Assembly: GCA_964552035.1 (NCBI GenBank)
Contig: CAZKFN010000052.1
Location: 1-15,773 of the forward strand
Reading direction: 5' to 3'
Origin: CAZKFN01 sp964552035
GTDB lineage: Bacteria > Bacteroidota > Bacteroidia > Flavobacteriales_E > Vicingaceae
DNA length: 15,773 bases
In this document: piece after piece, positions 9,801 to 15,773 of the stretch
Layout: the number at the start of each line of letters is the position of its first letter
Position numbering within the stretch: the first letter of the stretch is position 1
Notes under the pieces: generated by a model
Databases searched by the model: none
What the model was told of the DNA's origin: nothing
The model's input: only the letters and a program-made list of their open reading frames with translations
Position numbers and translations under genes: made by a program

Positions 9801-11304
9801 TCTTATCAAAATTAAAAGTCAAAAAACCCATGGATGTAAATCGAACAATCAGGTTGTTGGTTGCAGCATCTGAGATGTTTAGAAAATAACTTAATTCCCG
9901 AATTGAAAGCGTATTGGTACCGTATCGATTTACCATATTTTGGATTTGATACAAAGGATTATCGGCATCCAATCCTCCAATTTGCTCAAAAACTTCCTCT
10001 TTAAAGAAATTTATAGATGAAAAATAAGCCGTATTTCTTGAACCATCTTTAAGGTTGGTTAAGAGTATTCTCGGTTCGTCCATTTTCCAAATTACCACTT
10101 CGGGAGACATCTCTACTTGATGAAAAGTATTGGTATAAGGAGTTCTTGCTACCCCTTGATCTTCTCTATATAAGGTCACTTCACGGCGATCAGATAAAAA
10201 TTTAAAATCTAGACCTGGATGCGATATGGAATCTCCAGATAAATAAAAACTAACCGCAGCATGATTGGAAATTATTCTATCCGACTGAATAGAAAAAGTT
10301 TCAGAAAAGGCCCTTAAAAACAAAGTATCTTCCCTATAAAACTCCAGTTCAGCCAATTTCCCTCCTTCACCAGTTCCATGTAATTTAGCACCTCTCATAG
10401 AAAAACCACCGTCAAAATTCACATCGGGAAAAATGTTTTCTATCCTCATCCTTTTAGTATATGAATCAAAACGTGGGAATGGATTTTTTTCTGGAGTCAT
10501 GTTACTCAACAGCTTTTCTTCTAATTTCCCTAATAAAGGATCTTCAAAATAATTAGTATTATAAAAAGCAACAGAATCAAGTGTATAATAATTGTATTTG
10601 GTATTAATCTGATAATCGTCAACTAAAGCATAAACCTCATCTTCAGGCATTCCTGCTCTTTCCCAAGTAATTTTTCCACTTTTACCAACCCATGTTTGTG
10701 TTGTTGGATAATAATCTCCTGATGTATTTTTTATCTTCATGCTGTCCCCTCTAGAATAGCATATTAAATCCAAGGATTCAAAAGTTAGTTTGGGAAGACT
10801 GTCGTAACTAAAAATATAATTATTATTATTTGCAGCCCATACGTTAGAAGCGGAATAATAAAGTGCATTTTCTCTAAACAGCATGCTACTAAATTCCATA
10901 AAAGAATTAAACTCCCTTTTTTTATCACTTTTTAAAAGCTCACTAACGGTGTTTTGCCAAGCAATAAAACTAGCTTCAGTTTGCTGTTTATCAATCACAA
11001 AATTTCCAATAGTGTAGAGATAATCTTTAAAATGTGGAAAAGGTCTATATCCCTTTTTTAACATTTCATTAGTTGTTTCATACACTCTTTTTCTTTGACT
11101 TTCAGTAAAATACCCCCCATACCAAACATCTCTAAACTGCCTCATAAAACTTTTCCCTTCTGGACGCGCATTTCTTAAATAGGTCTCCATACTTTCAAAG
11201 AACCCTAAGGAGTCTTCGGGAAAGTCTTGATTTTTTTGTCCGTAAGTAATGGTTGTGATGCTCACAAAACACAGCAATAAAAATATCTTAAGGGGTTTAT
11301 TCAT
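6859..11304 (-). CDS. Giant exported beta-rich protein of unknown function (1481 residues)
   Basis: I do not recognise this protein by name; it looks like a large conserved-hypothetical type of Bacteroidota. It begins with a Sec signal peptide (hydrophobic 6-20, likely cut near TYG|Q, 22/23) and has no lipobox or later membrane segment. Residues about 26-160 are mostly helical. The rest is dominated by alternating beta-strand patterns rich in Asp, Tyr, Phe and Gly (for example FKGHVKAGRFDFYGKEFHFD at 582-601), recalling LptA/OstA or AsmA-like beta sheets, though this is only a resemblance. A segment at 460-510 reads like a winged helix (helix-turn-helix, then strands). The C terminus is charged, with no type IX sorting domain and no OmpA-like domain. 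It starts 61 bases after prmA and is followed after 16 bases by the other giant gene, so the two are probably co-expressed in the periplasm or at the outer membrane. Confidence 0.85.
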   Translation of the reverse strand: MNKPLKIFLLLCFVSITTITYGQKNQDFPEDSLGFFESMETYLRNARPEGKSFMRQFRDVWYGGYFTESQRKRVYETTNEMLKKGYRPFPHFKDYLYTIGNFVIDKQQTEASFIAWQNTVSELLKSDKKREFNSFMEFSSMLFRENALYYSASNVWAANNNNYIFSYDSLPKLTFESLDLICYSRGDSMKIKNTSGDYYPTTQTWVGKSGKITWERAGMPEDEVYALVDDYQINTKYNYYTLDSVAFYNTNYFEDPLLGKLEEKLLSNMTPEKNPFPRFDSYTKRMRIENIFPDVNFDGGFSMRGAKLHGTGEGGKLAELEFYREDTLFLRAFSETFSIQSDRIISNHAAVSFYLSGDSISHPGLDFKFLSDRREVTLYREDQGVARTPYTNTFHQVEMSPEVVIWKMDEPRILLTNLKDGSRNTAYFSSINFFKEEVFEQIGGLDADNPLYQIQNMVNRYGTNTLSIRELSYFLNISDAATNNLIVRFTSMGFLTFNFDKNEFTVKQKLSDFVQSMHRRIDYDVLSIKSEISGKENGKINLLNYDLTINGIPGIILSDSQKVVILPEGGSIVMHKNRAFDFKGHVKAGRFDFYGKEFHFDYKNFKINLVNVDSMQMKAPTGKLDERGFPELKRVRSVIEGINGELVIDYFTNKSGIKDYPEYPIFTSDRDSYVYYNKEEVLGGAYNKNEFYFQVEPFRIDSLDDFKSEQLAFGGTFSSAGIFPDIKEELTLQEDFSLGFEVKTPTGGFPTYGGKGQFHDDISLSNRGLRGSGKLEYITSTTYSNDFIFYIDSMTTLAKDYIVEEQEGGPEYPPIVAKQTDMLWLPYQDKMDATTTSVGMEMYDSISHYMGTTTYSPSGTIGNGTYYFETADLKSNQFEFGYNTINSDTADFKLKGIQDSKDDVLTLKTDGVKAFVDFEERYADFKMNGVTPIELPKNQYICFMDEFKWFMDDDNIEFRGSSTEEVSADVYLEGSKFVSTKYDQDSLFFYSPLANYDSRNNIIKAEQVEYIHVADARVYPDSGIVTVLKKAEMTPLINSKIVANATTEFHNIYKANTKINGRKTYSASGYIDYKDRLGQTQEIYLSNIYTDTSGQTIGTGDVGESADFTLSPQFAYYGKVTLYANDEHLEFNGLTQISHECEKMERPWLRFKGEIDPDDIYIPIDSVLRAPNDAFIVSSLSLAKDSVYFYSGFLTPRVGYNDIKVLPAYGFLYYDKDKNTYKISSKEKINDLEESGNYLSLDVNHCKTYGEGLVDLGVDGGNMKFKSAGNINHTLSDDAVILDLMSSLEFFFDNRLMDMIADDISGNASLEPTDFMRGTFEKGLRDFIGEEMANELISQLSLNGRIRRMPPELQKNFVFNDLKMQWDQELRAYKSFGNIGISNINRKEVHKYVKGSMMITKSRGGDIIDFYIEASPHKWYYFKYRRNLLKVISSNEDFNQRVKDMKRGDRKYKNERGEAPFTYMFGVEREKEKFLEDFDRD

Positions 11305-11325
11305 GATGTGTAATTTTCAGTTATT

Positions 11326-11333
11326 CAAAGATA
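11326..11333 (-). promoter_or_regulatory. Candidate Bacteroidota -7 promoter element upstream of the giant gene pair
   Basis: On the - strand the spacer between prmA and the 1481-residue gene contains TATCTTTG, a match to the Bacteroidota -7 consensus TAnnTTTG. Its downstream end is 22 bases before the ATG, which would leave a short 5' leader. I see no convincing TTTG at the expected -33 position, so the support is partial. If real, it would let the four distal genes be transcribed separately from the tpiA-prmA block. Confidence 0.3.
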
Positions 11334-11365
11334 AGTGCTTTAGGTAATATGTGTGTGGTTTAAAA

Positions 11366-12220
11366 TTACAATTTTGTAATAGACTTTTGAGAGCGAATTA
11401 AACTCCATTTATTTTTTGAAGCTATATTTAATTTTTTCAAGTAAAAAGTATTTAATTGCTTCTCCAAATCAACAACATCCTCTTCGAAAAATCCACTTAT
11501 CAATAATTCACCATTGGTATTTAAATAGTGAACATAATTTTTAAGCTGTTGTGTTAATACATTCTTATTGATGTTGGCAAGGATATAATCATAAGTAGTA
11601 TTAATTTCATGAAGCCTTTCTACTCCTCCTATCCAGGATTTAATATGACTACAATTATTTCTTTCGATATTTTCTTGCATGTTTTCGTATGCCCATTTAT
11701 CAATATCAATAGCGTGAATAAGTTTTGCTCCCAGCTTCTCAGCTAAAATAGAAAGGATTGCAGTCCCGCTTCCCATATCCAAAACGGTTTTACCATTAAA
11801 ATTAAGTTTTTCCATTTCCTCCAACATCAACTGTGTAGTAGCATGATGTCCTGTGCCAAAAGACATTTTAGGTTCTATGATTATCTCAAATTTAAACCCA
11901 CTTTTAGAAGGATGAAAAGGGGCACGAATAGTACAAAAGTTCCCAATCTCAATTGCATCAAAAGAGCTTTCCCATTTTTTATTCCAATTGACCTCTTGGA
12001 TTTCTTTATACGACCATTCTACATCTTTGAACTCTTTAGTATTTAACAAAGGAATATCTTTAATGAAGTCTGTTTTAAAGTCTGAAATAGGAATATATGC
12101 TTTAAGGTAAGGATCTTCTTCCAAAAAGCTCTCGAAATTATTATCCGATAATTCTGCTATTAAGAGTTCATTAAAAGGTTCGTAAGGTATTAATTTAAAT
12201 GAGCATTCAATATAATTCAT
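11366..12220 (-). CDS. prmA: Ribosomal protein L11 methyltransferase PrmA
   Basis: PrmA transfers methyl groups from S-adenosylmethionine to amino groups of ribosomal protein L11 in the cytoplasm. The 284-residue product has the two-part layout of the family: an N-terminal substrate-recognition region (about 1-110) and a Rossmann-like methyltransferase domain. Visible motifs are EPKMSFGTGHHATT (116-129), the SAM-binding loop VLDMGSGTAILSI (146-158), the acidic IDID at the end of the second strand (171-174) and the post-IV motif ANINKN (215-220). The third glycine of the SAM loop is Ala, which I believe is tolerated in Bacteroidota homologues. The ATG overlaps the tpiA stop by one base (TAATG), pointing to coupled translation. 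Pairing of tpiA with prmA fits Bacteroidota gene order. Confidence 0.95.
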   Translation of the reverse strand: MNYIECSFKLIPYEPFNELLIAELSDNNFESFLEEDPYLKAYIPISDFKTDFIKDIPLLNTKEFKDVEWSYKEIQEVNWNKKWESSFDAIEIGNFCTIRAPFHPSKSGFKFEIIIEPKMSFGTGHHATTQLMLEEMEKLNFNGKTVLDMGSGTAILSILAEKLGAKLIHAIDIDKWAYENMQENIERNNCSHIKSWIGGVERLHEINTTYDYILANINKNVLTQQLKNYVHYLNTNGELLISGFFEEDVVDLEKQLNTFYLKKLNIASKNKWSLIRSQKSITKL

Positions 12221-12972
12221 TATCTCAGTGCATTATAAACTGCAATAAAATCATCAGCATTTAGAGATGCCCCGCCAATCAATCCCCCATCCACATCTTT
12301 TTGAGAAAAGAGCTCTTCCGCATTATTTGGGTTACAGCTACCTCCATAAAGGATACTGCAATTTTCTGAACCTCTCTTTCTATAATGTTCGTTTATCAGT
12401 GCACGAATAAACTCATGTATTTCTTGTGCTTGGGCTGCCGTAGCAGTTTTACCTGTTCCAATCGCCCAAATTGGTTCATAAGCAATAACAATATGCTCAA
12501 ATTCATCGGCAGTTAATCCCCATAGAACCTTTAACTGTTTTGCAATAGCTTTAAAATGCTGCTCACTTTCCCTTGCTTCTAGAGACTCTCCGCAGCAAAA
12601 TATAGGGCGGATACCATGAGTTAACAACATTTTGATTTTACCTAATAGCTGTTCATTATTTTCTTTGTTGTATTTTCTTCGTTCTGAGTGCCCTACTAAA
12701 CAATATTCCAATTTTAAGGACTTTAATTGTGCTGCAGAAACTTCTCCTGTGTAAGCTCCACTTTCCATGTGATGGCAGTTTTGAGCACCTACTTTTACCT
12801 TCTTGTTTTTAACAATATCCTTTATTTTAGATAAGTGTATAAAAGGTGGAATAAGAATCAACTCTTTATCCTTTTTCTCAACATACTTCTCGGTTACGGC
12901 TTTTGTCAAGGCTACACCTTCATCAAAACTCAAATTCATTTTCCAATTACCGGCCACAATCTTCTTTCTCAT
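12220..12972 (-). CDS. tpiA: Triosephosphate isomerase
   Basis: This cytoplasmic glycolytic and gluconeogenic enzyme interconverts dihydroxyacetone phosphate and glyceraldehyde 3-phosphate. At 250 residues it has the standard length for a single TIM barrel. Catalytic residues are all present: K11 in GNWKMN (8-13), H95 in LVGHSERR (92-99) and E166 in AYEPIWAIGTG (164-174), which also begins the mobile loop 6. The phosphate-binding YGGS and GGLIGGASL segments are near the C terminus. The ATG at 12970-12972 gives the usual short lead-in. The gene starts 16 bases after the ABC permease gene and overlaps prmA by one base. The upstream spacer is A/T-rich with no Shine-Dalgarno sequence, as expected for Bacteroidota. 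Confidence 0.98.
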   Translation of the reverse strand: MRKKIVAGNWKMNLSFDEGVALTKAVTEKYVEKKDKELILIPPFIHLSKIKDIVKNKKVKVGAQNCHHMESGAYTGEVSAAQLKSLKLEYCLVGHSERRKYNKENNEQLLGKIKMLLTHGIRPIFCCGESLEARESEQHFKAIAKQLKVLWGLTADEFEHIVIAYEPIWAIGTGKTATAAQAQEIHEFIRALINEHYRKRGSENCSILYGGSCNPNNAEELFSQKDVDGGLIGGASLNADDFIAVYNALR

Positions 12973-12988
12973 ATATAAAATTTTTATT

Positions 12989-14059
12989 TTAAACCCTTAA
13001 TCGAGGGTCAAGAAATCCATATAAAATATCTACAATAATATTAATAACTACAAAGATAACTGCAATAAATAAAACAGAACCCATCACTATAGGAAGGTCA
13101 TATTGCTCAAGAGCATTGACAATTTCCCAACCAATTCCCTTCCATGAGAAGATGATTTCTATAAATACTGCTCCAGCCATAAGCGAAGCAAACATTCCTG
13201 AAACAGCGGTCAACACTGGATTTAATGCATTCCTCAAGGAATGCTTAATCAACACCGTATAAAAAGATAAACCCTTAGCTTTTGCTGTTCTAATATAATC
13301 CATGGACAAGACTTCTAACAAAGAATTTCTACAAAGCTGCAAAATAACAGCTAATGGTCTAATTCCCAAAGTTAAAGCAGGTAAAATTAAATTAGACCAC
13401 TGAATGTACTCACCTTTTCCTAAATCATCCACCTCAAATAAACTACCACTCATCTGCAAACCCGTGTATTCCGACCAAACAAAACCAAATAACCAAGCGA
13501 TGAGTATTCCTACAAAAAAGGAAGGTAAAGTCATTCCAGAAGTTGCTAAAACCAACAAAGCTCTATCGATAAAGGTATCCTGATTTAAGGCCGATATTAT
13601 TCCCAAAATTACCCCCACTATTAATGCAAATACAATTGCTGAAACAGCAAGTGTAGTCGTCTCCAACACACTTTCTTTTAAAATAGAAGCTACTGTTTTC
13701 TGGCGTTGAAAAGATTTCCCTAAATAGGGTTTTTTAAGTATCAGCACTTTATTTTTTCCTTTAAAAATGGGAACACCTCCATAGCGTTCATTATCATAAA
13801 AATGGGCGCTGTTTTCATGTAAACTATAGGTTGACAAAAAAGACATATCATTTAAATAGATGGCATATTGATAAGCAATACTTTTATCTAACCCCAGCTC
13901 TTTTTTAATTTCATCTATGGCATCTTGATCCGCCCTTTGCCCTAGCATCATTCTCGCAGGATCGCCAGGCAAGACGTTAAAAATTAAGAAAACCAAAGTC
14001 AAAACTCCTAATAGAACAAGGACTCCATACAATAATCTTCTGATGATAAAAGTTGCCAA
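12989..14059 (-). CDS. ABC transporter permease, OppB/DppB type (peptide/nickel family)
   Basis: An inner-membrane permease of the dipeptide/oligopeptide/nickel ABC importer class, 356 residues. The N-terminal signature is RRLLYGVLVLLGVLTLVFLI, followed by LPGDPA (30-35). A long periplasmic loop (about 65-120) precedes five further membrane helices. The coupling-helix (EAA) motif DYIRTAKAKGL is at 254-264, and the family's terminal DPRLR at 351-355. The best start is TTG at 14057-14059: the frame is closed five codons upstream, no ATG lies between, and the next internal Met (residue 37) would remove the first membrane helix. No partner permease, ATPase or binding protein is in the window, so substrate cannot be assigned. 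It lies 10 bases after the BT_3928-family gene and 16 bases before tpiA. Confidence 0.93.
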   Translation of the reverse strand: MATFIIRRLLYGVLVLLGVLTLVFLIFNVLPGDPARMMLGQRADQDAIDEIKKELGLDKSIAYQYAIYLNDMSFLSTYSLHENSAHFYDNERYGGVPIFKGKNKVLILKKPYLGKSFQRQKTVASILKESVLETTTLAVSAIVFALIVGVILGIISALNQDTFIDRALLVLATSGMTLPSFFVGILIAWLFGFVWSEYTGLQMSGSLFEVDDLGKGEYIQWSNLILPALTLGIRPLAVILQLCRNSLLEVLSMDYIRTAKAKGLSFYTVLIKHSLRNALNPVLTAVSGMFASLMAGAVFIEIIFSWKGIGWEIVNALEQYDLPIVMGSVLFIAVIFVVINIIVDILYGFLDPRLRV

Positions 14060-14069
14060 ATGCTCTATA

Positions 14070-15338
14070 TTAGTTTAGAAATTGTTCAAGTTTAGGAAGT
14101 TTATTCACATGCCATTTATTGGATACTGTACCCTGCTCCATAAGCATTAGCCCAGGATTGGAACGAATAATAGTTTTAAGCACAATTTCATCCGACACAT
14201 AAAAATCAAAAGGCAGGTTGTATTTTTCTTTGTAAGCTTCCTTTTCGGCAGTTCCAGCAGCAGAGAGCCCAATTACGGTAACTCCCTTAGATTCTGCTTT
14301 CTTAACTAAAGCAGAGATTTCATCCCAATGATTATTTTTGGCTTTTTGTAAATTATAAGCAACAATCACTAAAACTTGATTTTCACTTAAAATAATATCC
14401 GTATAATCGTCCCCTTCATTCCCTTGTATCATAAAATCTGTAATAGTTGGCAACTCTCCTTCTTCAATCAACTTACTTTTAGTATCTCTCCACTCCCACT
14501 CTTCATGTTCCCAAATTTTAGAATCTGTATACTCTTCTTGAGTAAAAGCTTTTGTTTCACCCGTTTGAGTATTTTCATAAATCAATGTGTTTTTATATAT
14601 GGGCTGCTTTGCACCAGGTGCCATAACCATTTGAGAAGGAATATTCTTTCCAATAGCATAGGGCCTAAAATCTTTAAAAGGTAAATAATTAGTAGCTACA
14701 ACCGAAACATAAATTCCAAAAACAAGGCTAAAGACCACGGCAATCATTGCTGCAAGTTTTTCATTTTTAGCATAATGTTGAACTAAAACTGTCAACCATA
14801 TTAAAGCTAATACTTCTCCAGCCATGGACCATTTTAACATTAGGGCCAATAGAACTAATATAATTGTAGAAACAGCGAAAACAATAATCAAGTCTCTTGT
14901 AGATTTCCAAGGTTCTATTTTGTTTCTATAAGCAAAAATAATTAAGATAAAAATCAGTAATACAAGATCTTTATAAAAGGATTGCCAAGGAGTAAGTGGA
15001 ATTGCATCTCCAAAACAACCACAAGAACGAACAATTTCAAAAATTGCACTGGCCCCTGTAAGAATGGTGAAGAAAACAATCATTAAAAGTAAAGCCCAAG
15101 AAGTTGGTTTCATCTTATAACCTACTAAGACAGCTACACCTAAAACAATTTCAACAATACAAAGCAGGGCTGCTAAAGGGACGGAAATATCCATTAACCA
15201 GCTCCAGCTCATTCCAAACTCTACAAAGTATTCTTCTAATTTATAGGAAAATCCTAATGGGTCATTAGCTTTAACTATCCCACTAAAAATAAACAAGTTA
15301 CCTACAATTATTCTAGCTATATTTACGATATGTTTCAT
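14070..15338 (-). CDS. BT_3928-family DoxX/MauE-like membrane protein with C-terminal thioredoxin-like domain
   Basis: This 422-residue protein begins with a four-helix DoxX/MauE-like domain (about 4-137). The domain carries FSGIVKANDPLGF (18-30) and the redox-type motif SCGCFG (C106, C108), placed as in MauE. It then has two or three additional hydrophobic segments (about 149-169, 172-188, 196-216) and the family block FKDFRPYAIG (221-230). The soluble part (about 240-422) ends in a thioredoxin-like fold (QVLVIVAYNL at 321-330, likely cis-Pro in SNPG at 393-396) with no CXXC. I recognise it as a BT_3928-type protein, a Bacteroidota family of unknown function usually near tpiA; quinone- or disulfide-linked electron transfer is only inferred. 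It is longer than I expect, because of the extra central helices. Spacers to its neighbours are 19 and 10 bases. Confidence 0.85.
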   Translation of the reverse strand: MKHIVNIARIIVGNLFIFSGIVKANDPLGFSYKLEEYFVEFGMSWSWLMDISVPLAALLCIVEIVLGVAVLVGYKMKPTSWALLLMIVFFTILTGASAIFEIVRSCGCFGDAIPLTPWQSFYKDLVLLIFILIIFAYRNKIEPWKSTRDLIIVFAVSTIILVLLALMLKWSMAGEVLALIWLTVLVQHYAKNEKLAAMIAVVFSLVFGIYVSVVATNYLPFKDFRPYAIGKNIPSQMVMAPGAKQPIYKNTLIYENTQTGETKAFTQEEYTDSKIWEHEEWEWRDTKSKLIEEGELPTITDFMIQGNEGDDYTDIILSENQVLVIVAYNLQKAKNNHWDEISALVKKAESKGVTVIGLSAAGTAEKEAYKEKYNLPFDFYVSDEIVLKTIIRSNPGLMLMEQGTVSNKWHVNKLPKLEQFLN

Positions 15339-15357
15339 TTTATTAATCTTTAATAAT

Positions 15358-15771
15358 TTATTTTATTTCCAATTGAATTAAAGCAAAAACTGCATAATTA
15401 ATAATGTCTAAATAATTGGCATCAACACCTTCTGAAATTAAGGTTTTCCCTGCATTATTCTCAATGTTTTTTATTCTCAATAATTTCTGCAAAATTAAAT
15501 CTGTTAAGGAAGAGGTTCTCATTTCTCTCCAAGCTTCATCATAATCATGATTTTTATTTTCCATAAGATTTTTCGCAGTATTTACCCAGCTTTCATAATC
15601 CTTACTAACTTCTTCTAGAGGCATATTTGTTTCTTCACTATATCCTTTATCCAATTGTATTAAAGCCATAATGCTATAATTAATGATAGCGATAAATTCT
15701 TCTTCTTTGCTTTCTTCTACCTTATTTATTCCCTTTTCTTCAATGCTTCTTATACGTTTTGCCTTAATATA
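15358..15771 (-). CDS. DUF1599 (Nmad1-type) protein, 5' end cut by window edge
   Basis: The frame ending at the TAA at 15358-15360 stays open to the window edge, giving at least 137 codons. An ATG at 15667-15669 is internal and not the start, because the coding pattern continues upstream of it. The protein is an internal duplication. The upstream half ends KAKRIRSIEEKG...FIAIINYSIMALIQLDKG. The downstream half has DYDEAWREMR, then LLRIKNIENNAG...YLDIINYAVFALIQLEIK. This is the pattern of DUF1599, which I recall as a nucleotide-modification-associated domain often found near folP, tpiA and BT_3928-family genes in Bacteroidota. Its biochemical role is unknown. The next gene begins 19 bases downstream. 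Confidence 0.85.
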   Translation of the reverse strand, partial: YIKAKRIRSIEEKGINKVEESKEEEFIAIINYSIMALIQLDKGYSEETNMPLEEVSKDYESWVNTAKNLMENKNHDYDEAWREMRTSSLTDLILQKLLRIKNIENNAGKTLISEGVDANYLDIINYAVFALIQLEIK

Positions 15772-15773
15772 TA

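Noticed and set aside
11747..11785. Inactive PrmA because the SAM loop has Ala in place of the third Gly
   Set aside because: All other motifs are intact, and small residues at this place seem normal in Bacteroidota homologues.
15358..15669. DUF1599 protein starting at the ATG at 15667-15669
   Set aside because: The frame continues upstream with a matching copy of the same domain, so this ATG is an internal Met.

Overview
The window looks like a piece of a low-GC Bacteroidota chromosome, probably a marine or free-living flavobacteria/Cryomorphales-like lineage. The basis is the A+T-rich spacers without Shine-Dalgarno sites, signal peptides ending in Gln, a BT_3928-family protein beside tpiA and prmA, and very large PD40/SPOR exported proteins. 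The species cannot be named from the sequence alone.

Layout. A Lys/Thr/Ala-rich C-terminal tail of a + strand gene ends at 190. A bidirectional terminator (209-245) separates it from a long convergent block that fills the rest of the window. Every gene in that block is on the - strand, with spacers of -1 to about 60 bases. In transcription order (right to left) they are: a DUF1599 protein cut by the window edge, a BT_3928-family DoxX/MauE-like membrane protein, an OppB/DppB-type ABC permease with a TTG start, triosephosphate isomerase (tpiA), ribosomal protein L11 methyltransferase (prmA), an unrecognised 1481-residue exported protein, an 1833-residue exported protein, the Clp adaptor clpS, and an M48 metalloprotease lipoprotein. 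Only the 61-base gap after prmA has room for an obvious internal promoter, and a TAnnTTTG-like -7 element sits there.

How the genes fit together. The right half is a housekeeping set (glycolysis, ribosome modification, small-molecule transport, envelope redox-like protein). The left end is proteostasis (clpS for N-end-rule degradation, M48 protease in the envelope). About 10 kb of the window is a pair of giant exported proteins placed head to tail between prmA and clpS.

The most interesting object is the 1833-residue protein. Its N-terminal third has the order TPR, PD40 beta-propeller and carboxypeptidase-regulatory-like domain, as in the type IX secretion component PorE. Where PorE ends in an OmpA-like peptidoglycan-binding domain, this protein has about 1100 residues of helical/coiled-coil repeats and then two SPOR-like domains. 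It may be a very long periplasmic tether that reads cell-wall state. Its partner, the 1481-residue protein, is beta-rich, probably periplasmic, and of no function I recognise. No RNA genes, CRISPR arrays, insertion sequences or prophage genes were seen, and no stretch longer than 300 bases lacks a gene.
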